64,000 nt of DNA. Source: Umbelopsis ramanniana AG. Its lineage: Eukaryota; Mucoromycota; Umbelopsidomycetes; Umbelopsidales; Umbelopsidaceae. Positions 35,932 through 47,665 of the stretch are shown in pieces. Each line of letters begins with the position of its first letter. The stretch's first letter is position 1. Position numbers and translations under genes: made by a program. The stretch is taken from positions 59,815-123,814 of the forward strand of contig NW_026252153.1 of NCBI RefSeq assembly GCF_025399195.1, written 5' to 3'. The notes under the pieces were generated by a model, which was not told the origin of the DNA, searched no databases, and worked only from the letters and a program-made list of their open reading frames with translations.

Positions 35932-37660
35932 ATGAACAACAACATAAACGAAGTCATCGAGCATATTTCTCATAGAGTGCAAAACATTTTAAAAGACCCT
36001 CCATCCCCTGTGCTGTCTGTTTCCGCTGCCGTTGCCGCAACTTGGGCGATATGGAGGCTGACACTGACGCGCAGAAAAGCCAACACGCCACCTATTGTGC
36101 CTTACAATATTCCTTTCATTGGTAATGGACTGGACCTCAGCAAAGACCCTAGAAAGTTTATCGACAAGTGCAAAAAAAGATATGGCCCCATCTTTCAAAT
36201 GTAAGCGTAAACTTCTTGAAAAAAAACCCTCCCCAAGCCCCCCATACCACGCTAACGATATAATATTGTCATAGTACCACGTTCGGTAAAACCATGGTCG
36301 TGGTGACTGGTCCATACATTCAGGAATGCTTTAGACTTGGAGACAAATATCTGGATTTCAACGAAGGCGTTGAAGACTTTTTACCCCTTCAGCGTATCCT
36401 CAACATCAGCTATGATAAACAAAAGCGTCAAGAAGTCAAGCATGAAAACGAAAACAAAAGCCCTATCGTCAAAGCTGTACGAAACAATTTCAAGTCACAT
36501 CAGCTTAAAATCTTTGAAGATCGAATGCAGTATGCCGTCGACAGAGGATTAGAATTGGATATTCATTTCGAACCTGGAGCGAAGTCAACTACACTCGAAA
36601 TTGACGCAGTTCAACATATGGTGGGACGCATTAGTGCCTTGTTATTCGCAGGTCGGGAAGTTGGCGAGAGCGAAGAGCTTATTACGGCAATGGCTACTTA
36701 TGCACAGTCCATCTTCAAAGCTGCTATTGCATATACCTCTCTTCCAGCCAATCTCGCCGACTTCGTTACCAAAAATTATCTCGATATCAGTGATCAGATC
36801 GATATTACTATGAAACACATTACTCCTGTTCTCACAAAAGTGAAAGAACAAGAGGAAAAGGAAGGTCAGATGGATCCAGATTTCTTTATGCACATGATGC
36901 TACATATGCCAAATGCAGATGGTAGCCAGCCTACGCCTGAAGAGGCAGGATTTTGGCTGCAAGACATCTCATTTGCAAGTATTCACACCACGAGCTTATT
37001 CACGACTTGGGCATTGCATTTACTATCTGATCGTCCCGATATCCAAGAGCTGATCCGACAGGAAACCGAGGCAGCCAAGAAGAAGCATGGTGTATTGACC
37101 CCTGCAGTTGTTAAAGACATGCCCATCATCGACTCCATCTTCCGTGAGACGTTGCGATTGAATAGCGATTACATTGGTATCAACCACAAGGCCATGCAGG
37201 ACACAGTACTCAGCAACGGCATCATCATACCCAAGGGAAAGAGTGTAGGAATGGCCGTCGATGATGTCCATAACGATCCAACTATCCAACATGTTGGTGA
37301 AAATAACATTCCCTTGACCGAAATGGACCCCAGACGATTTGTTTCGCGCAAGACCAAGAAAAGCACCTCTGTTGGACTGGATTTGCTCAGCTTTGGTTTG
37401 GGATACCACGCCTGCCCCGGTCGATACCTTGCAAGTCAAGAGATCTGTTATCTGCTTGCGAAGATCCTTGAAGATTACGATATCTCCCCTGATACCAAGG
37501 ACGGAAAGCGCGCGCCAAACCGTGTGGCTATGGTAATGTATCACAATGCACTTTGAACTTTGACAAATAGCCGACTAACCCGCAAGCTTTTTTCACACAC
37601 TTAAAGGGTTTCCTTCAATTGACTCCTGCTAAAGGTGTTGTATTGACCAAGCGTTCTTAA
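35932..37660 (+). CDS. Cytochrome P450, copy C of a tandem trio
   Basis: Third member, more diverged than A and B are from each other. Three exons at the same splice sites (35932-36200, 36275-37532, 37607-37660), 526 residues. Anchor VLSVSAAVAATWAIW, hinge TPPIVPYNIPFIGNG, I-helix FASIHTTSLFTT, K-helix IFRETLRLNSDYIG, heme loop SFGLGYHACPGRYLAS. The B-C region lacks a few residues present in A and B. Probably the outlying copy, with A and B from a later duplication. Intact and presumably expressed; substrate unknown. Confidence 0.93.
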
Positions 37661-38070
37661 ATCAAACGGTTTCTGTTCAATGTATAGCGATAAATGACAC
37701 CATGGTTCACACACACAGTACATCGTTGGTTATTTCACATTGCTTGCCTGTCGTCTTTACAAGGTTTCCAGCCGATACATAGTTTATACATGTATTTTTT
37801 TTTTACGATATATCTCTTCCCATCCTCTATCTAGCATGCATTATGCCAATCAATATCAGAATATCCTCTATGCAGTTGTCTTATAGTACACGTGCCATTT
37901 CCCAAATAAATGCAGTAACTGAGACTGAGCCACGACTTAAAAATAAAGCTGAATCGATTTTGTGCTAATAATTTGTTGTTTACTTATAAAATATGTAAAA
38001 GTAATGGGATAATTTGTACATGAACTATAGCATTAATGCTTTGATGTGAGAGGGTCGAGTGAACTTAAAT
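37661..38070. other. Convergent intergenic
   Basis: 3' flanks of P450 C and the dehydrin-like gene. AT-rich; nothing else seen. Confidence 0.4.
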
Positions 38071-38874
38071 TTACATAGGACCAGGGCCATTTTGTCCGCT
38101 GACATCTTCACGAAGTTCACGGGGGACCTTGGTACCATCGTTGAAGTGGTGAGGGAGCTTGGACTTGATCTTGTTGCCAAGACCATGAGGAGGACCGCTG
38201 TGGACAGCAGCTTCTTGCTCCAATTGGTTGTTGAGATTTCCACCAGTGATGCCGGCACCGGGGCCACCAGCCATGCGGTCAGTGCCTGCATTCTGGTTTC
38301 GGTCGAGATGGTCCTTATGCTCATCATAGGCCTGTTGCTGAACACCACCAACACCACCAGCGGCACTTGGGTTTTGATCAAGGTGTCTCTTGTGCTCATC
38401 ATATGCTTGCTGGCGAACTCCTCCCATAGCACCTCCGGCACCAGGGTCTTGGTTCAAGTCGTGCTTGTGTTGCTGGTAAGCATTACCTTGGACATCACTG
38501 TTCATACCGTTGCCACCAGCTTGTTGCATGTTGCCGGCAGTTGGGTTGCCCATTTGTGGTTGTCCGTAACCAGTCTGTGGTTGGCCATAACCAGTCTGCT
38601 GTTGGCCATAGCCTGGCTGCTGATCGAGAGCAGATTGACCGAGACCTTGTTGCTGCTGATCGAAAGCAGGATGTTGCTGTTGACCAAGACCTGGTTGCTG
38701 TTGACCGAGGCCAGGCTGTTGCTGTTGATCAAGACCTGGTTGCTGCTGGCCGGGTGCAATAGGTGCTCCGTGATGGTGGCCAATAGCAGCCTTGTATCCA
38801 GCCTCGTACTCATCCTTGGCCTTGGAAAATCCGGCTTGGAAAGCGTGGTTGTTGGGTTGTTGGGGATTGGACAT
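38071..38874 (-). CDS. Gln/Gly-rich hydrophilic protein with dehydrin-like segment
   Basis: Single exon, 267 residues, almost no large hydrophobics: an intrinsically disordered, hydrophilin-like protein. Order: short head with DEYEAGYKAAIGHHHG; a Gln/Gly/Pro region (residues 41-110) built on GQQQPGL and GYGQPQT units; three copies of AY(D/Q)(E/Q)HKxxL (about residues 132-140, 157-165, 182-190) spaced by Gly/Ala; and GLGNKIKSKLPHHF at 231-244. The last resembles the plant dehydrin K-segment core KIKEKLPG, which folds on membranes during drying. Desiccation or stress protection is inferred from composition and this motif; prion-like condensation is an alternative. A long frame antisense to it exists only because of the low complexity. 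Confidence 0.82.
   Translation of the reverse strand: MSNPQQPNNHAFQAGFSKAKDEYEAGYKAAIGHHHGAPIAPGQQQPGLDQQQQPGLGQQQPGLGQQQHPAFDQQQQGLGQSALDQQPGYGQQQTGYGQPQTGYGQPQMGNPTAGNMQQAGGNGMNSDVQGNAYQQHKHDLNQDPGAGGAMGGVRQQAYDEHKRHLDQNPSAAGGVGGVQQQAYDEHKDHLDRNQNAGTDRMAGGPGAGITGGNLNNQLEQEAAVHSGPPHGLGNKIKSKLPHHFNDGTKVPRELREDVSGQNGPGPM
38296..38487 (-). repeat. Three AYxxHKxxL repeats
   Basis: Three copies of a 24-26-codon unit, each with a nine-residue AYDEHKxHL-type core and a Gly/Ala spacer (for example GGAMGGVRQQ). The second and third are closest to each other. Confidence 0.75.
38551..38754 (-). repeat. Coding repeats, GQQQPGL/GYGQPQ units
   Basis: Imperfect tandem units of about 7-9 codons inside the hydrophilic protein, rich in CAG/CAA and GGT/GGC. 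Likely length-variable between strains. Confidence 0.7.
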
Positions 38875-40313
38875 TGTGTGAGAATATAAAAGTATGATAA
38901 AACCTTTTCCCCACTTCTTGTTGTTTCACTTATATACTTTTTTACTTTTTTTTGCCACTGATCTTCTTCCCTGACGTAGCTGAGGATTATGACGGAGCCA
39001 TGCTGTCATCGCCGCTGAAAGTTCGCATTGTCTTGACGATTTTCATTTCTATATTTGGTAAACATTGTTTCTTGAATATTGAATCCCCGCTCAATGTGTG
39101 AACAGATCAAGAAAGTGTGAATGGAAAATAAAACTAAAATAGCAGCATTTCATCTGCATACTTATATTGATGGCTTCTTTTTTCCCTATCATTGTGATCG
39201 CGCAAGCATCGCATGGCCATAAAATGTACACAAATAACGTACTGTATCAACTGAAATATATATAGAACGGACCCTTGTCTTAAGGTAAATGTAAATACGG
39301 TACTCTGAGAATTTCATAGTCAACCCGTTGTATAGTACGCCGATGTAAACTTGAGCTTCAGTAACAGTACCATCGCAGTTCAAGTGGGAATAGACTAAAT
39401 TTTTCCAAAGCTGAATATGCGCGTGTCGTTTTTGTGCAGGAATTAAACACCGTTGTACAACGCACTGCACATACTTGCTACTAGTGAGACAAAATCATTC
39501 TTAGCAGATCCAGTACATTGACAAAACAAACATACACTAAGGTACGAACGGAAAGGCGAGAAGGTCATACAAACGGTGCACAACTGCCCTGTTGGCTGCA
39601 GTCGCTGAACGAAGAGCTAGTAGCCGCAACATGCACCTTAATACCATTTTGACTGAAAATAGCGCCTCACATCTGTTAATCCCACAACCACTGACGAATA
39701 TTAAAAGGCAATATTGCGCGGGATATTGGAGGTGACGGTTATTATTGAGGCACCCGTACAAAGGCTGCTAGACACCATATTGGTAAATGCACACATAAGC
39801 ACAACTGTTGGGATCGATTTAGCTATGGCTGGACCACTCATTTCGATGAAATTTAATATCCATTATTGATGGATATTTTAGTGAAACACTTACTGTACTG
39901 AAGTTTAAGTTTCTCGAGGAGCAATCCAGGCAATTTACGGTATATACCGCGATGCGTGACATGGTGTCCATATATTGAGACAAAAGGGTGACGTGCCATT
40001 AGCGTTTTCAAGTTTAACGGCTCAAGTCGCTTCAAAATAACTCAAGATTAGGAATATCGTCATTGCCAACTGATTTTATTTGGTAGAAACATATCCTACC
40101 AATACTACAAGTAAACATTTCAAGAGTGAGGTTTACGTTGATTACATAGAACCATTGTGAAGGCGTCATTTTTAAAGCCATCTCATAGAAACAATCCATC
40201 CATTGTACTGAAACATTATATTGTCAAGATGAAAAGGATAAAATAAATTTGGATAAGAAAAGAAGATATATCTTCAGAATTAGATAGAAACAGTACAAAT
40301 TAAATAAAAGTGC
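38875..40313. other. Intergenic, about 1.4 kb
   Basis: T-rich promoter flank of the dehydrin-like gene, then AT-rich sequence with only short implausible frames. Confidence 0.4.
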
Positions 40314-41495
40314 TCATACTCTTTTCAACATTAATTCCAGAGGTTTACCCCATCTCATAACCTCTTCGATCTCACTGAAGTTCAAATAGCTGTGATTGAG
40401 AGTTCTCTTTTCGAATCTGAGCCATATGTTCTTATCCCATTTAGCGGTCTTGAAGGTGTTGTTTTCAGTGACATGGAATTCCAACCTGTAGTTTTTTTCA
40501 GGTACTTCCTCTTCCTCCGTGTATCCGATTTCATCTCCGTTGGTATCATCCGCTTGTAAAAACTTGCCATTGTAAGTGAGGTAGTGAATTCCATCAATGA
40601 TGCAAAAGCGAACAACTATCTTTTCTGATCGGTTGAGGCGATACGTGGCATAGAATATTGATCCATAGTCCCCGTCTTTGATAACATCTTCAGGCTGATC
40701 GTACATTTGAAGTAAGTAATCAGTATCTTCCTCTACCGGATTTCCTTGGATGTCTACTAAACGAAAGTTGGGAGTTCTTTTCGCTGGTTTTTTCAACTCT
40801 AGAGCCTGATCTTCCGCTTTCCATTTCTTAATACAAGCTTCGACATCCTCGTACAGCATTTTTTCAACACGAGACTGTATTGCAGTTCTGTATTCATACG
40901 TTTCCAGTGTCTTCGTACTGCAGCACATATATTGATGGCTCGCACACATATTTGGATGTTTGGAATCATTTGACGGTCCAAGATATACTATAAAGAAGTC
41001 GTGATTGCAATGTTTGGATTTGGTGATTTCAGCAAGGTTTTGTAGATCTAAACTGGTGTAGTTTTCCATTATACAGTTGGTGCCATTTTCAACTACATTT
41101 GAGAACTGCAACCCCTCCTGGGCAAATATCAAACGAGGTATTTCGTTGTTATGAAGTGTATCGTGAATAATTTCAAGCCCAAAGTTATTGTCGATCATTT
41201 TTGCGGCAGATTCGGCCCGGTAAGGCAGAAAAGCCGTTCGATACCCGTATAACTTGGACAGAACGATATTTCGACAATTGTAATCACATTTGAATTGACG
41301 TCCAGTTAGGTGCGCAATGAAGTACTCTTGTTGAAGGACCACGAATGGTAAATCTGGTTCTTCTTTCAGGGCATCGTCGTCCAAAGGAATGAAATTGCAG
41401 CAAGAGTCAATTGGACATTTTTGGATGGAGTTGATATCGAAATCTTTGGGAACTAGGATGCGTAAGCGAGCGTTAGAACGGCGAAAACAAGACAT
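40314..41495 (-). CDS. Orphan 393-residue protein, single exon
   Basis: Unrecognised. A frame of 453 codons is open; the ATG at 41495 (MSCFRRSNARLRILVPKDF) is the most natural start. The first half carries many Cys/His residues (CPIDSCCNF, CDYNC, HCNHDF, CASHQYMCC) that could bind metal or form disulfides, but no known finger spacing is apparent. The second half is acidic and beta-rich, with YGSIFYATYRLNRSE, then IIDGIHYLTYNGKFLQADD, then EKNYRLEFHVTENNTFKTAK and NIWLRFEKRTL, in the rhythm of a beta-trefoil or similar beta barrel. No signal peptide or membrane helix. Lack of introns among intron-rich neighbours hints at recent origin or transfer. Confidence 0.7.
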   Translation of the reverse strand: MSCFRRSNARLRILVPKDFDINSIQKCPIDSCCNFIPLDDDALKEEPDLPFVVLQQEYFIAHLTGRQFKCDYNCRNIVLSKLYGYRTAFLPYRAESAAKMIDNNFGLEIIHDTLHNNEIPRLIFAQEGLQFSNVVENGTNCIMENYTSLDLQNLAEITKSKHCNHDFFIVYLGPSNDSKHPNMCASHQYMCCSTKTLETYEYRTAIQSRVEKMLYEDVEACIKKWKAEDQALELKKPAKRTPNFRLVDIQGNPVEEDTDYLLQMYDQPEDVIKDGDYGSIFYATYRLNRSEKIVVRFCIIDGIHYLTYNGKFLQADDTNGDEIGYTEEEEVPEKNYRLEFHVTENNTFKTAKWDKNIWLRFEKRTLNHSYLNFSEIEEVMRWGKPLELMLKRV

Positions 41496-42270
41496 TATTT
41501 GAGTTTGGCTTATGGAAACATTTGTGAAAAAAACGAGCTTGATATTTATGCTAATCTTGGGTGGTGGCGCAAGCTGACGGTGAACAGATTCCACATTCTG
41601 GTTTGTGAAACGCGCAACGGAGTTTTTTCGAGATGTCGCACGGTTGTTATGTAGCAGCATGTTGCTAAGCAACATGAGGGGATTCGGTCAAATCCATTTG
41701 TAACCTTGGCATAAATACGCAAGAGTAGTTGAGACAAGTAAACAGATAGGAGACTTGAATATGAGATTCTATTCTTTGAAGTACCTTCTTTCTTCCGTAA
41801 ATTGAATAATAAAGTTAAGTTGTCAAACTTCAAAGGTATCGCTATGTATGATGTGAGATGTTAGCCTTCGTTCATTGTCATAATTACTTCAATTGCATTT
41901 GGAATAGTTCGTTTCATTGCTTATGTTAAGTGACTATCTCAACAGTTCAACGACCCTCTTGCAAGTCGATGAATCGATTTACTTCATCCACGCATGATGC
42001 GACAACGCCAAATCAAACTCAATAGAACCAGGTCTAGGTCTGTTCTCAGTACCCAGTATTCTATTTTACGTAGAAATATGGATATTCATTTTGTATGGTC
42101 ACATAAAGGGTTGGCTGTTGCGTGCACATCCGCGCAAGTATAATTTTACGGACAAACCTAAAATTTAACGCATTTTCACCTGGTATTACCGGCTTGCCAG
42201 GACTTGCAAATTGATACCAGGCAACTCTTTCACCAAATCTTAACCTGTTAAATCAAATTCCAAATTCGAA
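41496..42270. other. Divergent intergenic, orphan / NIF3
   Basis: AT-rich; promoters of both flanking genes. No other feature. Confidence 0.4.
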
Positions 42271-43520
42271 ATGTCCCTACTATCAAAGGTTACTCGCGCA
42301 ATGAAGAGAATTGCTCCGTTGGAGATAGCCGAGAACTCTTGGGACAATGTTGGCGTGCTAGTAGGTATGTAATTTGACACCCTATGGCTTAAAGTCCTTG
42401 ATCCGCAACGCCAACGCGACATTTTAGAACCACCATATCCACAACAGCAGGCAAACAAGGTCTTTCTGACCATCGACTTGACACCTCAAGTCTTGGAGGA
42501 AGCTCTGTCCGATCCAAAGGTTTGTCGTTCAGTGCAAAGCTTGTATATGCTGGCATACCTACTGATCATAATCATGATTGTACTTGACAGGTTGGCACCA
42601 TTGTCTCATATCATCCCCCTATTTTCAAATCCATGAAACGCCTCACTAGTGAAGATGTCAAACAATCAATTGTTCTTAAAGCGATTGCAAAGGGTGTGGG
42701 AATATACTCTCCCCATACTGCTTGCGATAATTGCGTAGGAGGAGGTAGGTGGTCGCTGTGACGGAAAAATGAGTCCAATACCAAAACGTGCAAACTGAAA
42801 CTCTTCTTCTGAAGTCAATGACTGGTTGGCCAGTGGGCTTGGTAAAGGATCATGCAAACCGATCGTCCTAAACCAATCCCCTCCTGAAGGTATAGCTTTA
42901 CGTTGGAAGCTCTGTCCGAGCATCTATCGCCATATTTAACACCTCTGATTTTTTTTTATTTCAGGCCAGGAGGGATGCGGTTCGGGAAGAATATTTACAT
43001 ACGATGAGCCTGTCAGTCTATCATCAGTAGTTGAAAGGGTGAAGGCTCTGACTGGGCTAAAGCATGGTGAGGCATCTTCCTCGAGAATGAAATCAAGATA
43101 GCAATCTTAGTAACACCGTCGGGATTATAGTTCGAGTAGCCACAGCCTCTCCTCACACAAGCTCCAATAGTGCAGCTATCAAAACGGTTGCCATCTGTGC
43201 AGGCTCGGGATCAGGTGTTTTAGCTCCTGTCAAAGCTGATTTGTACTTCTCAGGGGAAATGGGACATCACGATGTTCTTGCTGCATTAGCGCGGGATACT
43301 AGCGTTATTCTTTGTAAGTTCATTCATTTCAAGCCCCCGTTGTCTAAAATACCGCTAACACAATAGTCTAGGTGAACACTCCAATACAGAAAGAGGCTAT
43401 TTGGATGCGGTATTGAAGCCTGCGTTAGCAAAGGAATTAAGCAATGAAAAAACAGAGGCTGGAGAAAATATAGAAATCATTGTCAGTACTGTGGATAAAG
43501 ACCCACTAGAGATTGTTTGA
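42271..43520 (+). CDS. NIF3: NIF3-family protein (NGG1-interacting factor 3-like)
   Basis: Conserved DUF34/NIF3 protein with a predicted di-metal site. The biochemical role is unsettled; GTP cyclohydrolase-like and metal-homeostasis roles have been proposed. Seven exons (42271-42364, 42428-42519, 42591-42744, 42815-42889, 42965-43066, 43131-43313, 43372-43520), 282 residues. Marks: ENSWDNVGVLV at the start, ISYHPP-type TIVSYHPPIFKSMKRL (metal His), IYSPHTACDNCVGGVNDWLA, then AICAGSGSGVL, DLYFSGEMGHHDVL and CEHSNTERGYL, giving the second His set. All phases close. The next gene starts 163 bp downstream in the same direction. Confidence 0.93.
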
Positions 43521-43683
43521 AGGAAAGCTTGAGGGTTTAAGTCGAAATAAACTTGATGAGCTTTCTGTATTAGAAGAACAACTCATTCCACTGGAGTGAC
43601 TTTTTTTTAGGTGAGCTGGAAATTTTTGAATCCAGCGTGCCGTGAATGAACTTTCTGCAACTCCTTTTGCGGTACTGCGCGCA

Positions 43684-46600
43684 ATGACAGAACTGCCATT
43701 AGGGTTCCAGAGAGAAATTTTAACAGAAATTGTGGCCGAAGATGGACTCCTCATCCTTGCAAGAGGACTCGGACTTCGTAAAGTTCTATGCTCATTGTTG
43801 AAATTGTACACGGATAATAGCCATTTGGTACTGCTTATCAACAGCACTCCTGCAGACGATACTGCTATTAATGACGAACTAGCATGTATGGGAGTTCCGG
43901 CTGAAAGGCAGATGAAAGTAATTGAGTATGAAACTCCAGCAGAGACTCGGTAAGTAATGAGTCGGACTGGTTGTTGTTGGGGGTCCATGCGAACTAAGCA
44001 ATTTCGCCAATAGGAGTGACATGTATAGGAATAGCGGCATTTTTTCGATTACATCTCGTATTTTGGCAGTGGATATGCTACTCAAGCGAATTCCAACGCA
44101 CCTCATTTCCGGTATCGTCGTTCATTATGCTCATAGGTACGAGACGTTTCCATAGAAGATCAGCCAAGTACGAAATTGAGTGTCTGACATAAATTTCCAG
44201 CGTTAATGCTACGTCTATGGAATCTTTCATTCTACAGTTGTACCGTGAAGAGAACGAGGTAAAATGAATAGGGAATGTATACTAGCATCAAAGACAAATA
44301 CTAAACCCATCGATAGCAAGGATTTATCAAAGCATTTTCTGATCAAAGCGAGTCGTTCGTTACTGGATTCGCACCTCTGCAAAATACACTAAAGTCGCTG
44401 TTTTTGAGAAAAGTTCATTTGTGGCCAAGGTAAGGCTTCCCAGTGCGTCTCTTACAAATATGTTCTCGAACTCATTCGAAAAGGAAGATTTCACGTTATG
44501 GTTGCAGATGACCTTGAATCTTCAAACGAAAATATCATAGAACTAAGGCAGCCCATGTCCGAAAAGATGGATAAAATTCAGCATAGCATAGTAGAATGTA
44601 TGGATGCTTGCCTTTCTGAAATCAAAAGATCAAACACTGGGGTATTTTGTTCTTCTATCATTTGTAATTAGTTGAACTTTGACTGAACCTGCATCCTTAG
44701 GTTGACCTTCAGGAGTTTACTGTTGAAAACTCCATGTTCAAATCTTTCGACACCATCATACGGCGACAGTTGGATCCGAATTGGCATCGTGTGGCTATCA
44801 AGACAAAGCAGTTAGTAGGAGACCTTAAGCTTCTACGGCATCTTCTTACGTACGTTTTTGTGAACGGTTTTTGGCGATATGATCGTACATCTGTTAACCT
44901 TCGATATTAGATATTTGGCAGGCTACGACTGCATAACATTCTACAGCTTTCTTCAAACTATTATGGCCAGTAATACTCCTTCGGACGGAAAATTGTTGAC
45001 CAACCAGTCACCATGGCTGTTGATGGATGCTGCAAATGTCATATTTTCGGTAAGGATGATCCTTTCGGAATTGAAATGTAAGGTGGCAAAACTAATCATA
45101 TTTACTAGCTGAGTAAAAAACGGTTCTTTGTAGAGGAGAGAGATGAGGAGTATCAGAGTTACGAGCACACACCCACCCCTGGTCTACCCAAGAAAACGAA
45201 ACTTGTCCTTGAAGAGCAACCAAAGTGGGGGCTACTTCATGATATACTGGAAGAAATAGAGCATGATATTGCCGTCACAAATGCTCGGGATGGTAAGGTT
45301 ATAAGGAGTACGTTACTTCCCTAAAAAAATGCTCAATCCGCCTGATGCTTCATTTAGCGACTATTCTGGTTATGGTAGATGAGCAGCGGACGTGCACGCA
45401 ATTGAAAGAATACATATCAACAAAGAGTACAATAGCCAAAAATTCCAGTATTGTTCCCATTCTCTCTCGGCTTGCTAGGAACTACTTCCGATGGAAAGCA
45501 GGCATTGTACAGATCAATCAGCAGGTAAAGGAAGAACTGAAGGACAAATCAAATACTTCAAGAGGGGGTGGTTCTGGACAATACACATCAAATGTTCGCG
45601 GAGGAGGCGCGCCTCCAAACAAACGAAGGAGAGTTCGTGGAGCTTCAGCCATAGCAGCGGCATCCATGGCCTTCAATCGTCCATTGGCTGATACATTCCA
45701 ACAAGATATAACAGATAATGCTGAAGCGTAAGTAGAGCACCAGTTTGTTCTCAGTATATAATGAACAGCATCGCACTGACATTGTTCAACAGGCTTGATC
45801 AGGAAAATGTGATGAAGAACATAGATATGGGTACACCACTTGATCCTGCAGCGAACCTCACAGACGTAATGAGCCACAAAGACATATTACCCCACTTTGA
45901 CGAAATAGCACCATCAGAGGTAGTTACAGTTAGTCAGTATGTTGGAGAAGATGAAGCCGCTCTTCTTGAGCAATTGCAACCCAAATTTATCATAATGTAC
46001 GATCCAAACCCAGCATTTGTTCGCAGAGTAGAGGTACAGTTATGTTTTGACTTGCATATGGGGATACGTGCTATGATTAACGCCCCGTTTTATTCCAAGT
46101 TATATCGTGCTTCACATCCAGACAGAGAGGTTAGAGTGTACTTTATGATATACGACAATTCAGTAGAAGAGCAGCAATATCTCAGCTCAATTCGACAAGA
46201 GAAAGAAGCATTTGAAAAGCTGATCAGAGAAAAATCGGTAAACAATATGCTTTTTACTGTTCTTTGTTCTTGTTAGCCGTCTAAATGTATGCTCCCAGAT
46301 TATGGCTGTTCCCATTGCTGATAGCAGAAAGCGACCGGGCGAAGAAGACGTGTTTCTTAAAACGATCAGTACACGAATTGGCGGTGGCACTCGACTAAAG
46401 TCTGGAGCGCCAACAGTAAGTGTGCCACACTAATATTCAAAGGTCCTAAGTTTGTACTTTTGTTGTTCACATCGTCTTTCTCAAGGTAATTGTGGACATG
46501 CGTGAATTCCGCAGCTCTCTCCCGCCTATTTTACACAAAGAAGGAATGAGGATAGCACCCTGTACATTACAAGTTGGGGACTATATCCTGAGCCCTGAAT

Positions 46601-47352
46601 TGTGCGTTGAACGAAAGAGTATCACTGATTTAATCAGCTCATTCAGCTCTGGCCGTCTGTAAGTATAGTGAAAGCGACAAGGACGATTACATACGTACCA
46701 TTAATGAAATATATCACACTACAGATATACCCAATGCGAAAACATGTCTTTGCATTACAAAACACCTGTTCTATTGATCGAATTTGATCAAAACAAATCA
46801 TTTTCCTTGCAGGTATGCATCAATCACGATTGAAGGCATGCCCATTTAACAACCACTCGTTTTGCTGACTGAAATTTGAATACAATTTCAGCCCTCGACA
46901 GACCTGAAGAACGATATAACTCTAACTGACTTGTCATCCAAGTTGGTGCTTTTGACGTTGTCCTTCCCCAACTTGAGAATTATATGGTCTTCCAGTCCGT
47001 ACGAAACTGCGGCCATCTTTCGAGATCTGAAGGTAAAATAAATATTGTTGATGTCTTTCTTAACGAACTTCAGTTGACGCGATGAATACAGTCTAGTCAC
47101 GATGAACCTGATGTGGAGGCGGCTGTCCTTATCGGAGCAGAAAGCATTGACGACGTGAACAGCATGACTAACCTGACGCCACAGGAAATACTTCGAAGCA
47201 TGCCAGGTATCAACTCCAAGAACTTCCGGTTAGTGATGAGCAAAGTCGAAAACATCGAGGACCTTAGCAAGGTTAGCGTTGAAGACCTGAAAGAAATACT
47301 GGGACAGGAAGCAGGCAGCAAGCTTCACAGGTTTATACATAAGAGAGAATGA
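43684..47352 (+). CDS. RAD1: XPF/Rad1-type structure-specific endonuclease
   Basis: Catalytic subunit of the XPF-ERCC1 (Rad1-Rad10) nuclease that cuts 5' of lesions in nucleotide excision and crosslink repair. Many exons; exon 1 is 43684-43949. The N-terminal SF2-like helicase part starts [20 protein letters not shown] followed by [12 protein letters not shown], then [17 protein letters not shown] and [18 protein letters not shown]. The ERCC4 nuclease domain near 46490-46800 has [14 protein letters not shown], then [20 protein letters not shown] and SITDLISSF, containing the ERKxxxD active site. The C-terminal helix-hairpin-helix ([20 protein letters not shown], then [14 protein letters not shown]) binds ERCC1. 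A basic nuclear signal PNKRRRVRG lies near 45620. The start is the first ATG; the frame opens earlier only with GTG. Confidence 0.93.
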
Positions 47353-47665
47353 TCCCTCCCGTTTCAGTTCCAAAGTGCAACATGAAGGTGGAAAGAATAT
47401 CACAAAACAGGGAATTCCAGGTTTGCAAGTTGCACAGCACACAGGCGATCTTCAACCCCCGACTCAATGCACAAGGATCAACCAAAACCTCTTTCTCTTC
47501 CCTTCAAAGCACTCCAGTCCCTCACTATCTTTGATTTAACGAGACACTGAGCGTTTATTCCACTATTTTCTACATATTGACCTTTAAAAGAAATATTCTT
47601 TTTGGATATAAAAGCAATCACATTTTCTTTGAACACACGCACATCCATTGCAACCATTGCCCATC
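47353..47665. other. Intergenic, XPF / G-gamma
   Basis: 3' flank of the nuclease gene and short promoter of the G-gamma gene. No other feature. Confidence 0.45.

Noticed and set aside
37023-37544. 173-codon minus-strand frame
   Set aside because: Antisense to P450 copy C; similar shadows occur in copies A and B.
38551-38754. Possible microsatellite or CRISPR-like array
   Set aside because: The repeats are codon-aligned and part of a protein; no unique spacers.
30789-38874. Full secondary-metabolite gene cluster
   Set aside because: Only P450s are present; no cyclase, synthase, transporter or cluster regulator lies next to them in this window.
38059-38889. 276-codon plus-strand frame, hydrophobic
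   Set aside because: Exactly antisense to the Gln/Gly-rich gene; open only because CAG/GGT-rich codons contain no stops when reversed.
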